Origin: DASUAS01 sp963720765
GTDB lineage: Bacteria > Actinomycetota > Acidimicrobiia > IMCC26256 > DASPTH01
Assembly: GCA_963720765.1 (NCBI GenBank)
Contig: CAVRGS010000003.1
Span: 124,001-188,000 of the forward strand
Direction: 5' to 3'
DNA: 64,000 nt
The notes beneath the pieces are model-generated. The model ran no database searches and was not told the DNA's origin. It saw only the letters and a program-made list of their open reading frames with translations. A program made the translations under genes and the position numbers. Below are positions 8,804 to 16,736 of the stretch, one piece after another. Positions within the stretch are counted from its first letter, which is position 1. Each line of letters opens with the position of its first letter.

Positions 8804-9739
8804 ATGGGTGCACTCGAGGGCCGCGTCGCCATCATCACCGGCGCGGGCCGTGGACTCGGCCGCGAACACGCGCTGCTGTTCGCGAGCGAAGGCGCCAAGG
8901 TCGTGGTCAACGACCTCGGAGGCGACCAGCAGGGCGGCGGCGCCGACGCCACGCCGGCGCAGCAGACCGTCGATGACATCCGCGCCATGGGCGGCGAGGC
9001 CGTGGTCAACGGCGAGAACGTCGCCGACTGGGACGGCGCGCGTCGACTCGTCGAGCAGGCCGTCGACACGTTCGGTGATCTCCACGTGCTGGTCAACAAC
9101 GCGGGCATCCTGCGGGACCGCGTCGTCGTGAACATGAGCGAGGACGAGTGGGACAGCGTCGTGCGCGTGCACCTCAAGGGCCACTTCGCGCCTGCGCACT
9201 TCGCCGCGAACTACTGGCGCGAGCAGACGAAGTCGGGGCGCGAGATCAGCGCCGCGATCGTCAACACCACTTCCACGTCGGGCCTGTTCTCGAACCCTGG
9301 TCAGGCGAACTACGACGCGGCCAAGTCGGGCATCGCGACGCTCACGCAGGTGATGGCGAAGGAGCTCGTGCGCTACGGCGTGCGGGCCAACGCGATCGCA
9401 CCCGGTGCACGCACACGGCTCACGCTGTCGACGCCGGGGCTGGGCGACGCCATCGGCCCGCCCGCTGACGGTTCGTTCGACGAGTGGTCGCCGGCCAACG
9501 TCTCGCCGTTCGTGGCGTACCTCTGCACCGCCGAGTGCACCATCACGGGTGAGACGTTCGTGGTGCGCGGCGGGCACGTGCAGCGGGTGCAGACCTGGAC
9601 GCTCGCGGAAGCCATCGATCAGGACGAGCGCTGGACCGTCGCCGAGCTGGCGCGGAGGGCCGGGGAGCTCACATCCCGGATCCCACTCGACGAAGGTGGC
9701 ATGGGGGCGCCGCAGTACCGGTTCGACCGAGAGGCGTGA
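8804..9739 (+). CDS. SDR oxidoreductase, (3R)-hydroxyacyl-CoA dehydrogenase type
   Basis: A 311-aa classical short-chain dehydrogenase with cofactor motif TGAGRGLGREHALLFA, NNAG, and catalytic Ser plus YxxxK (YDAAKSG). The phrase VVVNDLGGDQQGGGADATPAQQTVDDI and the long C-terminus resemble the dehydrogenase part of peroxisomal multifunctional enzyme 2 (HSD17B4). That points to a 3-hydroxyacyl-CoA substrate in beta-oxidation or sterol-like breakdown, but this is family knowledge and the substrate is unproved. The SCP2 gene at 10.0-10.4 kb supports it, since HSD17B4 carries SCP2 and MaoC domains in one chain and this window has all three as separate genes. A possible operator lies 36 nt upstream. 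Confidence 0.85.
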   Translation: MGALEGRVAIITGAGRGLGREHALLFASEGAKVVVNDLGGDQQGGGADATPAQQTVDDIRAMGGEAVVNGENVADWDGARRLVEQAVDTFGDLHVLVNNAGILRDRVVVNMSEDEWDSVVRVHLKGHFAPAHFAANYWREQTKSGREISAAIVNTTSTSGLFSNPGQANYDAAKSGIATLTQVMAKELVRYGVRANAIAPGARTRLTLSTPGLGDAIGPPADGSFDEWSPANVSPFVAYLCTAECTITGETFVVRGGHVQRVQTWTLAEAIDQDERWTVAELARRAGELTSRIPLDEGGMGAPQYRFDREA

Positions 9740-9769
9740 CGCGAAGGGCAGCGCGTCGTCTGGTGCGGA

Positions 9770-9788
9770 GAGACGCGGCGGGCGTCTC
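9770..9788 (+). terminator. Hairpin downstream of the SDR gene
   Basis: A perfect 7-bp stem (GAGACGC/GCGTCTC) with a 5-nt loop lies 30 nt after the SDR stop. There is no T-run, so it may be only a processing or stabilising structure. Confidence 0.3.
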
Positions 9789-9814
9789 GTCAGGGCGGAA
9801 GGTTGGAGGCGACC

Positions 9815-10018
9815 ATGAGGCGTCCTGCCCACGGAGCGACGACGAGGCCAGGCCCGTGTCGGCCGACGAGTGGCTATGGCCGCGTGCTCGGACGGCCCGG
9901 TCCCCGAACCGACGGCGTGGTCCTCGACGACGCGCCCGTCCGCGTGCTCGACCCGTCGCAGTTCGGGGTGCGAGGCGCCGAACCCGAGACCGAGGCGCCC
10001 GCGCCGGTCACTCCGTGA
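9815..10018 (+). CDS. Small hypothetical protein, 67 aa
   Basis: An open frame preceded by a strong GGAGG (9805-9809) five bases before the ATG. The product is Arg/Pro-rich at first, with an acidic second half containing DGVVLDDAPVRVLDPSQFGV. Its last 11 nt overlap the convergent SCP2 gene. No known domain. The good ribosome site is the main support; coding potential is otherwise weak in such GC-rich DNA. Confidence 0.35.
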   Translation: MRRPAHGATTRPGPCRPTSGYGRVLGRPGPRTDGVVLDDAPVRVLDPSQFGVRGAEPETEAPAPVTP

Positions 10019-10418
10019 TCGCCGACAGCTCCTCGGCCAGCCCCGGCGCACCCGGACCCGTGCCCGCCACCTGCGCCGCCATGAGCTTCGTGAGGTCGCC
10101 CTGGAGCTTGACCTTGCCCTCCATGAACGCCTGCATCCCGGCCTGCGGGTTGCCGCTCATGAAGATGTCCTTGGCGGTCGCGTAGTCGGTGGTGAGGGTG
10201 AGGTCGGGCTGGTTCAGGTGACCCATGCCCCAGTCCGGCTCGCCAGCCAGGGCTGCGACGTGGAACTGGCGGTCCTCGCCGAACGGTGTGTCGGTCACCA
10301 CCACGTTCATGGAGACCTCGGCGTGCGCAGGGATCTCGACGTTGCGCGCGGTGACGATCGCGGCGACGGCCACGAACCACTCGTCGGACAGGAACGGGTA
10401 CGTGGGCACGAACGGCAT
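10008..10418 (-). CDS. SCP2 sterol-binding domain protein
   Basis: A 136-aa single SCP2-fold protein. The typical core is LTLTTDYATAKDIFMSGNPQ followed by AGMQAFMEGKVKLQGDLTKLM. This fold binds lipids or fatty acyl-CoA and often assists beta-oxidation or sterol enzymes. The ATG at 10418 gives the short form starting MPFVPTYPFLSDEWF; a longer in-frame extension runs antisense to gatC and is not credible. It is divergent from gatC with 36 nt between the starts and convergent with the small gene before it. Confidence 0.87.
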   Translation of the reverse strand: MPFVPTYPFLSDEWFVAVAAIVTARNVEIPAHAEVSMNVVVTDTPFGEDRQFHVAALAGEPDWGMGHLNQPDLTLTTDYATAKDIFMSGNPQAGMQAFMEGKVKLQGDLTKLMAAQVAGTGPGAPGLAEELSAITE

Positions 10419-10441
10419 CGTACCCACACAGGTGTGACTCC

Positions 10442-10447
10442 TAGACT
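10442..10447 (+). promoter_or_regulatory. -10 element TAGACT of gatCAB
   Basis: TAGACT ends 7 nt before the gatC ATG, again fitting a leaderless mRNA. Confidence 0.5.
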
Positions 10448-10454
10448 CGGCCTC

Positions 10455-10751
10455 ATGTCCCGTCTGACGCGCGCCGACGTCGAACACGTCGCCCAGTTGG
10501 CTCGCCTCGCGCTCACCGAGGACGAGATCGAGCACTTCACCGCGCAGCTCGAAGTGATCCTCGAGCACGCCGCACAGATCGCGGCGCTCGACACCCACGA
10601 CGTACCGCCCACGGCACATCCGCTGCCCGTCGTGAACGTGTTGCGGGCCGACGAAGTGCGTCCGAGCCTGCCGCGCGACGAGGTGCTGGCCATGGCACCG
10701 GCGTCGGAAGACGGCCGATTCCGCGTCCCGCGCATCCTCGACGCACCGTGA
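10455..10751 (+). CDS. gatC: Asp-tRNA(Asn)/Glu-tRNA(Gln) amidotransferase subunit C
   Basis: A 98-aa small subunit that stabilises GatA in the GatCAB amidotransferase, which converts mischarged Glu-tRNA(Gln) or Asp-tRNA(Asn) to the correct amide form. It has the family pattern LTRADVEHVAQLARLALTED and ends with the usual FRVPRIL segment. The stop overlaps the gatA GTG by four bases (GTGA), showing translational coupling. First gene of gatC-gatA-gatB. Confidence 0.95.
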   Translation: MSRLTRADVEHVAQLARLALTEDEIEHFTAQLEVILEHAAQIAALDTHDVPPTAHPLPVVNVLRADEVRPSLPRDEVLAMAPASEDGRFRVPRILDAP

Positions 10752-12166
10752 CCGCACTCGACGTCGCAGCTGCCGTGCGTGGCGGCACGCGCTCCGCGCG
10801 CGAGATCGTCGACGAGCACCTCGCCGTGGTGGCGGCGCGCGACGGTGAGCTCAACGCGTGCAACCTCGTCATGGACGACGCGGCGCGGGCGGCTGCCGAT
10901 GCGGTCGACGCCGCGGTGGCACGAGGCGACGATCCCGGTCCGCTCGCCGGCGTCCCGATCGCGCTCAAGGACAACCTCTGCACGCGCGGCGTCCCCACCA
11001 CCTGCTCCTCGAAGATCCTCGCGGGCTGGCAGCCTCCGTACACCGCCACCGTGGTCGAGCGGGTGCTCGCAGCCGGCGCGGTCCCGGTGGCCAAGACCAA
11101 CCTCGACGAGTTCGCCATGGGCTCGTCCACCGAGAACTCGGCCTTCGGTCCCACCCGCAACCCGCTCGACCCGTCGCGCGTGCCGGGTGGGTCGAGCGGA
11201 GGCTCCGCAGCCGCGGTGGCCGCGGGGTACGCGCCGCTCGCGCTCGGCTCCGACACCGGTGGTTCGATCCGCCAACCCGCGGCGCTCTGCGGCGTCGTCG
11301 GAGTGAAGCCCACCTACGGCCTGGTGTCGCGCTATGGGCTCATCGCGTTCGCGAGCTCCCTCGACCAGATCGGGCCGTTCGCCACCACCGTGAGCGACGC
11401 CGCGTTGCTCCTCGACGTGATCGCCGGGCACGACCCGATGGACTCCACGTCGACCGACGCGCTGCACGAGCCGGTGCTGCCGGTCGTCGACCGGGGTGTC
11501 GAGGGGTTGCGCATCGCGCTGGTCGACGAACTCGTCGAGGGCGAGGGGTTCCAACCCGAGGTGCTCGACGCCGTCGACCGCGCCGCGCGTGCGCTGGAGA
11601 AGGCGGGGGCGACCGTCGATCGCGTCAGCGTGCCCAGCGCGCGCTACGGGCTGTCGGCGTACTACGTGATCGCGCCGGCGGAAGCGTCGTCGAACCTCGC
11701 TCGCTACGACGGCGTGCGCTACGGCTTGCGCGTCGCGGGCGACGACGTCGCCACCATGAACGCCCGCACGCGCGACGCCGGCTTCGGCCCCGAGGTGAAG
11801 CGGCGCATCATGCTCGGCACGTACGCGTTGTCGGCGGGCTACTACGACGCGTTCTACGGGCAGGCGCAGCGCGTCCGCACCCTCATCATCCGCGACTTCG
11901 CGCGTGCGTACGAGCAGTACGACGCGCTGCTGTCGCCCACGTCGCCCACGGTCGCGTTCGAGCTCGGCGCCAAGTCGGCGGATCCGCTGGCGATGTACCT
12001 GTCCGACGTGTGCACGATTCCCAGCAACCTCGCCGGCCACGCGGCGATGAGCGTGCCCTACGGCACGGGCGAAGGTGGATTGCCCGTCGGCGTACAGGTC
12101 CTCGCGCCGGCACTGGGCGAGCCGGTGATGTTCCGCGTGGCGCGCGTGCTGGAGGAGACGGCGTGA
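10748..12166 (+). CDS. gatA: Asp-tRNA(Asn)/Glu-tRNA(Gln) amidotransferase subunit A
   Basis: A 472-aa amidase-signature subunit that releases ammonia from glutamine. The Ser-cisSer-Lys triad is visible: Lys74 in IALKDNLCT, the Ser of the PGGSSGGSAAA loop, and the nucleophile Ser in GSDTGGSIRQPA. Length is typical for GatA. GTG start overlapping gatC by 4 nt; its TGA overlaps the gatB GTG by 4 nt. Confidence 0.96.
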   Translation: MTALDVAAAVRGGTRSAREIVDEHLAVVAARDGELNACNLVMDDAARAAADAVDAAVARGDDPGPLAGVPIALKDNLCTRGVPTTCSSKILAGWQPPYTATVVERVLAAGAVPVAKTNLDEFAMGSSTENSAFGPTRNPLDPSRVPGGSSGGSAAAVAAGYAPLALGSDTGGSIRQPAALCGVVGVKPTYGLVSRYGLIAFASSLDQIGPFATTVSDAALLLDVIAGHDPMDSTSTDALHEPVLPVVDRGVEGLRIALVDELVEGEGFQPEVLDAVDRAARALEKAGATVDRVSVPSARYGLSAYYVIAPAEASSNLARYDGVRYGLRVAGDDVATMNARTRDAGFGPEVKRRIMLGTYALSAGYYDAFYGQAQRVRTLIIRDFARAYEQYDALLSPTSPTVAFELGAKSADPLAMYLSDVCTIPSNLAGHAAMSVPYGTGEGGLPVGVQVLAPALGEPVMFRVARVLEETA

Positions 12167-13635
12167 GCGTGACCGAGCAGGCCGTCTACGAACCGGTCAT
12201 CGGGCTCGAGGTGCACTGCGAGCTGGCCACGGCCACCAAGCTGTTCTGCGGCTGCCCCAACGAGTTCGGCGCCGAGCCCAACACGCACGTGTGTCCGGTG
12301 TGCCTCGGGCTGCCGGGATCGTTGCCCGTGCTCAACGAGCGCGCGGTCGAGTTCGCACTCCGGTTCGCCGAAGCGGTCAACCTGCGCGTGCCCGAGCAGT
12401 CCACCTTCTCGCGCAAGAACTACTTCTATCCCGACATGCCGAAGGACTACCAGGTCTCGCAGTACGACGAGCCGATCACCATCGACGGCCACCTCGACGT
12501 CGAGGGCGGGCGCGTCGGTATCGAGCGCGCGCACCTCGAGGAGGACACCGGCAAGACGCAGCACGTGGGTGGCGGCGGTCGGATCCACGAAGCCGACCAC
12601 TCGCTGGTCGACTACAACCGCGCCGGTGTCCCGCTGATGGAGATCGTCAGCAGGCCCGACATCAAGAACGCGGAGCAGGCGCGCGCGTACGTGAGCGAGC
12701 TGCGCGCGGTGCTGCAGGCCATCGGCGTCTCCGACGTGAAGATGGAAGAGGGCTCGATGCGCGTCGACGCCAACGTGTCGGTGCGGCCGATCGGCACGAC
12801 GGAGCTCGGCACCAAGGTCGAGGTCAAGAACATGAACTCGCTGCGTTCGCTCGGTCGGGCGATCGACTACGAGATCGAGCGCCAGGAAGCCGCACTCGAG
12901 GCGGGCGAGCGGATCGTGCAGGAGACCCGCCACTGGGACGAAGCCGACGGCCGCACGCACTCCATGCGCACGAAGGAGGGCTCGTCCGACTACCGCTACT
13001 TCCCCGAGCCCGACCTCGTGCCGGTGGCGCCGACGACCGAGATGCGCGCTGCGGTGCACGCATCGATGCCCGAGCTGCCGGCGACGCGTCGCGCTCGGCT
13101 GCAGACCGAGTGGGGGATCAGCGAGTCCGAGGCGCGCGTGCTCCTCGGCACCGAGGGTCTGGGCGACTACGTCGAAGCCGCAGTGGTGGCGCTCGATGGC
13201 GGCACACCGCGGGACGTCGTCAACTGGGCCAACGGCGACGTGCTCGGCCACCTCAACGAGAGCGGGCTGTCGCCGGTGGTCCTGCCGCTCGCGCCCGACG
13301 GGCTGGCCGAGCTGGTCGGCCTGGTCGCCGCCGGGACGATCTCGCGCAGCCAGGCCAAAGACGTACTGGCCGAGTGCCTGCGCGAGCCGAAACGGCCGCG
13401 GCAGGTCGTCGCTGAGCGTGGGCTCTCGCAGGTGAGCGATGCCGGCGAGCTCGAAGCGGTCGTCGACCAGGTCCTCGCGGTCAACGCCGATGCGCTCGCC
13501 GACTACCGCGTGGGCGACGACAAGGCGCGGAAGAAGAAGCGCGGTTTCCTCATGGGGGAGGTCATGAAGGCGCTCCAGGGTCGCGGCAACCCCCAGGTCG
13601 TCAACCAGCTGCTCGACCAGAAGCTCAGCCAGTAG
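12163..13635 (+). CDS. gatB: Asp-tRNA(Asn)/Glu-tRNA(Gln) amidotransferase subunit B
   Basis: A 490-aa subunit that activates the mischarged aminoacyl-tRNA with ATP and transfers ammonia. It has the GatB hallmark GLEVHCELATATKLFCGC with zinc Cys partners further on in THVCPVCLGLPGSLPVLN, the kinase-like core (LEEDTGKTQH, DYNRAGVPLMEIVS), and a C-terminal YqeY-like tail ending in GNPQVVNQLLDQKL. The start could be the GTG at 12163, coupled to gatA, or the in-frame GTG at 12169. The last 11 nt overlap the convergent hydrolase gene. Confidence 0.96.
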   Translation: MSVTEQAVYEPVIGLEVHCELATATKLFCGCPNEFGAEPNTHVCPVCLGLPGSLPVLNERAVEFALRFAEAVNLRVPEQSTFSRKNYFYPDMPKDYQVSQYDEPITIDGHLDVEGGRVGIERAHLEEDTGKTQHVGGGGRIHEADHSLVDYNRAGVPLMEIVSRPDIKNAEQARAYVSELRAVLQAIGVSDVKMEEGSMRVDANVSVRPIGTTELGTKVEVKNMNSLRSLGRAIDYEIERQEAALEAGERIVQETRHWDEADGRTHSMRTKEGSSDYRYFPEPDLVPVAPTTEMRAAVHASMPELPATRRARLQTEWGISESEARVLLGTEGLGDYVEAAVVALDGGTPRDVVNWANGDVLGHLNESGLSPVVLPLAPDGLAELVGLVAAGTISRSQAKDVLAECLREPKRPRQVVAERGLSQVSDAGELEAVVDQVLAVNADALADYRVGDDKARKKKRGFLMGEVMKALQGRGNPQVVNQLLDQKLSQ

Positions 13636-14491
13636 CCGGCGCGCACTCGTAGCGCGAGCACAGGAACCGCGTGATCTGCTCGATCAGGTCGGCGCGGACC
13701 TCGGGGACCTGGGCCAGGCCATGGCCGCCGCCCGGGTAGTACTTCGCCTCGACGTCGTCGCCGCGCAGTAGCAGGGCCTGTTGCATGGCGCGCGCCTGTT
13801 CGACCGGAACCAGCGCGTCGTCCGTCCCGTGCAGCAGGAGCACGGGTGCGACGACTCCCGCCGCACGCGACACGACGTCGACTTCGCTCGGCAGCTGACC
13901 CCACGCGGTCGTGCCCCCGACCATGCCCGAGATCGACACCACCGGATCGGGCGCGCCGGTCGTCGCTCGCAGCATCGCCACTCCGCCACCGCGGCTGAAC
14001 CCGACCAGCGCCAGTGTCGGCGAGTCGTGCAGCACGGAGCGGGCTCCGGCCACGAGCGCATCGAGCGCGCCGACCGCGGCGTCGGACACGCCGACGAACT
14101 GGGGCGCGTCGGCGCAGCCGATGGCTGGATCGGTCGGCGACGCCGGGCCTGGGCTCGCGAACCAGCACCCGAACGCGACGTCGAACCCGCGTGCCGCGAG
14201 CTCGTGCGCGAAACGCGGGTAGTCGGTGTTGAGACCCTCGGTGCCGGTGACGATGACGATGCCCACGTGGTGACCCGGTGACGTCGCTCGCACGACTCCC
14301 ATCAGCAGATGGTGACCGCCCGGCGCGTCGACGCGCGACCAGGTCGTTGCCGGGTCTTCGAGGTTCGTGGGTGCGGTCGTCCGCTCGGTCACGGCCGTGG
14401 TCCCGCAGGCTGCGGCCACGACGGCGACGAGCACGACGGCGGTGGCCAGGGCCCGGGGCACGCGCCGAGTCTGACGCCGGATCGCCCCCAC
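13625..14491 (-). CDS. Alpha/beta-hydrolase lipoprotein (dienelactone hydrolase-like)
   Basis: A 288-aa protein with a lipoprotein signal: basic start, hydrophobic ATAVVLVAVV and the lipobox VAAAC, so Cys29 should be lipidated and the enzyme held outside the membrane. The hydrolase core has the nucleophile elbow GFSRGG, an acid in LLLHGTDDALVP, and the His of YPGGGHGL. Substrate is unknown; the dienelactone-hydrolase-like order suggests small ester or peptide hydrolysis. An internal GTG (start of VPRALATAVV) is an alternative start that would give a shorter signal sequence. It overlaps the gatB 3' end by 11 nt, tail to tail. Confidence 0.82.
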   Translation of the reverse strand: MGAIRRQTRRVPRALATAVVLVAVVAAACGTTAVTERTTAPTNLEDPATTWSRVDAPGGHHLLMGVVRATSPGHHVGIVIVTGTEGLNTDYPRFAHELAARGFDVAFGCWFASPGPASPTDPAIGCADAPQFVGVSDAAVGALDALVAGARSVLHDSPTLALVGFSRGGGVAMLRATTGAPDPVVSISGMVGGTTAWGQLPSEVDVVSRAAGVVAPVLLLHGTDDALVPVEQARAMQQALLLRGDDVEAKYYPGGGHGLAQVPEVRADLIEQITRFLCSRYECAPATG

Positions 14492-14528
14492 TGCGAGAGG
14501 CGAAGGTCCCTGACCGACCGCCAGCCGG

Positions 14529-15686
14529 TCAGTCCATGGGGACCTTGCGGACGATCTTGCCGTCGATCCGGGCGAAGATCTCGTCGAGGCTGTGGCCGGT
14601 GATGGTGAGGCCGTGGTTGCGCTGGCCGACGACCGCCCGGCTGGGGTCGGGGGCCTGGCGCACCAGCTCGGCCACCGATTCGGCGAGCTCGACGGTGCCG
14701 CACGGGTAGTTGATCTCGGTGGCGACGGTGCCTTCGATCCACGCGTGCACGTGGAGGATCGCGTGCACCTCGGGATGCTCGCGGTAGATCATCCAGTGCT
14801 CGATGGCGTCGACCGACACGCGACGCGGTTCGACGCCTGCCGGGACGCGCAGCTGCATGATGTCGCGCGCTTCGTCGTAGCCGGTCACGAGCAGGATGTC
14901 GCGACCGATCTCGTGCAGCGCCGACTTGTCGACGCCGCTCGCGCTCATCCAGTACTGCGGTTGCGCCTCGCCGGGTCCGGCGCCGACGCGTCGCGCGCTC
15001 ACGTTGCCATAGCTGAGCCCGCCGATGCCGTAGAGCAACTTCACGTGGCGCAGATCGCGGTCGGAGAGGATCTCCTCGATCGGGAACGCGGCCGGCAACA
15101 GGTCGAGCGCGGCGAGCCGTTGCCCGGCGCGGGTGATCTGCCGGGTGACGTCGTCGCCGGCGCACAACGAGTCGGGAAGGTCGTCGGTGAACTCGTTCCC
15201 GATCACGAGACGCGACGACGCCAACGGCTCGACGCGCGAGAACACGCTCTTGAAGAAGGAGGGGTCGTCGCCGACGTCGCTGCCGATCGCATACGTGCCC
15301 TGCTCCAAGGTGACGAACTGCGCGATCGACCCTTCGCCCGACGGGCTCACCATCACGCACAGGTTCGCGAGGCCCCGCACGAGCAGCGGGTAGCCGGTGC
15401 GCAACATGTCGTCGGGCGTGGTGTCGAATTCGGCGAGCACGACGACGAAGGTGGGTGCGTTCTTGCGCCGGTAGGGCCGTGCTGCCTCGGGATCGACGAA
15501 GTGCAGGACGACGGCGACGTCGGGCCCCGGGGTGTCGACCTCGGTGTAGCCCTGGTCGAGCATGGCGTCGCGGAGCCCGGCCGCGAACCAGCGCAAGCGG
15601 TCTCCCCGAGGTACGCCATTCCAGGCGAACGTCCTCGGCACCACGGCGCGTCGGTCGACGACGCCGATCCCGGCGGTCTGGGTCAT
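14529..15686 (-). CDS. Class II aldolase/adducin-fold protein with an unassigned N-terminal domain
   Basis: A 385-aa protein. Residues about 230-375 are a class II aldolase/adducin domain: KLLYGIGGLSYGNVSAR, metal ligands in HVHAW and later His in QRNHGLTITG. This fold performs aldol cleavage or epimerisation of sugar phosphates. The first 220 residues contain AAGLRDAMLDQGYTEVDTPG and FVVVLAEFDTTPDDMLRTGY; I do not recognise them. The lone metal Glu is less obvious than the histidines, so activity is uncertain. The gene is followed on the minus strand by the hydrolase (37-nt gap) and preceded by the BNR protein gene; all three point the same way. Confidence 0.72.
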   Translation of the reverse strand: MTQTAGIGVVDRRAVVPRTFAWNGVPRGDRLRWFAAGLRDAMLDQGYTEVDTPGPDVAVVLHFVDPEAARPYRRKNAPTFVVVLAEFDTTPDDMLRTGYPLLVRGLANLCVMVSPSGEGSIAQFVTLEQGTYAIGSDVGDDPSFFKSVFSRVEPLASSRLVIGNEFTDDLPDSLCAGDDVTRQITRAGQRLAALDLLPAAFPIEEILSDRDLRHVKLLYGIGGLSYGNVSARRVGAGPGEAQPQYWMSASGVDKSALHEIGRDILLVTGYDEARDIMQLRVPAGVEPRRVSVDAIEHWMIYREHPEVHAILHVHAWIEGTVATEINYPCGTVELAESVAELVRQAPDPSRAVVGQRNHGLTITGHSLDEIFARIDGKIVRKVPMD

Positions 15687-15751
15687 CCGGAGCCCTTCGA
15701 TCGAGGAAGCCGGTAGAAGTCCGATCAGCGTAGTGGGGTCACCCCCGACGT

Positions 15752-16654
15752 TCAGGCGACCGTCACCCCGGTGATCCCGTCGAGTCCGGCGGCGATGCGC
15801 TCGAACCCCTCGAACCGTTCGGCCGAACGCCAGACGTTGCCGTCACCGTCGGCGAGGGCGACGACCTTCCCGTCGCTCGCCACGCACCGCGAGTCGACGT
15901 TGCCGTGCAATTCGCCGAGACCGCCGGTGACCGGTTGCAGGGGACCGCCGTCGACCGACGCCCGGTACACCGCCGCGGCGGCGGCCCACGGCCCGTCGGA
16001 CACCGTGACGACGACGTCGTCGCCGACGAACGCGACCCCGCGCGCGTACGACATCTCCATGCCGTCGGTGCACGACGACCACGTCGCGCCGCCGTCCTGG
16101 CTGCGACACAGACCGACCGACGCGGCGGCGACCACGATCTCCGGGCGCGTCGGGTGCGCGAGCACCTGGTGCACGTCGTCGTCGACGGCGAGCGTGGGAT
16201 GCCAGGTGACGCCGCCATCGACCGAGCGCGGGATGCCACCCACGTGCACGTTCGCGAGCACCGCGCCGCCGTCGGCGGTTGCTGTCATCGTGCGCACCTG
16301 CAGGGGCGAGCCGACCTGGTGCCACTCGTCGCGTCCCGCGACGTCGTCGAAGCCGGCGAGCGGCTCGAGCACGCCCGACGCCGTGAGCCGCAGCACGCGA
16401 GCGTCGTCGGTGCCCGCGAACACCGCATCACCCGCAGCGACGACCGCGGTGAGCGTGGCCTCCGACTTCGCGATCGGAGTCCACTCGCCGTCGCGGCCGT
16501 GCGACCACACTTCGTGCCGGTCGATCACGGCCAGGAAGGTGCCGCCGGATGCCGGGGTGAAGCACTCCACGCGGTGACCGGCGAGGGACGCGAGCTCCTT
16601 TCCGCTCGAGGTGAAGACGCGATAGCCGTCGAGGGTCGTCACGAGCACGCTCAT
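15752..16654 (-). CDS. BNR/sialidase-like beta-propeller protein
   Basis: A 300-aa protein without a signal peptide, made of about seven blades. Two clear Asp-box (BNR) motifs are SVDGGVTWHP and SQDGGATWSS, with weaker repeats such as GHRVECFTPASGG and GDGNVWRSAE. Such cytoplasmic propellers usually bind partners or act as lactonase-like scaffolds; catalytic sialidase residues are not evident. ATG 16654 is favoured because a GAAAGG-type ribosome site lies upstream. It is divergent from the IlvD-family gene, and their -10 elements interlock. Confidence 0.72.
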   Translation of the reverse strand: MSVLVTTLDGYRVFTSSGKELASLAGHRVECFTPASGGTFLAVIDRHEVWSHGRDGEWTPIAKSEATLTAVVAAGDAVFAGTDDARVLRLTASGVLEPLAGFDDVAGRDEWHQVGSPLQVRTMTATADGGAVLANVHVGGIPRSVDGGVTWHPTLAVDDDVHQVLAHPTRPEIVVAAASVGLCRSQDGGATWSSCTDGMEMSYARGVAFVGDDVVVTVSDGPWAAAAAVYRASVDGGPLQPVTGGLGELHGNVDSRCVASDGKVVALADGDGNVWRSAERFEGFERIAAGLDGITGVTVA

Positions 16655-16690
16655 CGGTGAGCCTTTCTCGAAGAGGGCGCGACACCTCCG

Positions 16691-16700
16691 AGGGTACGCT
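16691..16700. promoter_or_regulatory. Interlocked divergent -10 elements (BNR protein / IlvD-family dehydratase)
   Basis: On the plus strand TACGCT (16695-16700) faces ilvD-like 16737; on the minus strand TACCCT (16696-16691) faces the BNR gene 16654. The two hexamers share the central TA, so one polymerase at a time could use them. Confidence 0.4.
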
Positions 16701-16736
16701 GCGCCTCGTTCCAGAGCACGGCGAAAGCGAGCAGCA

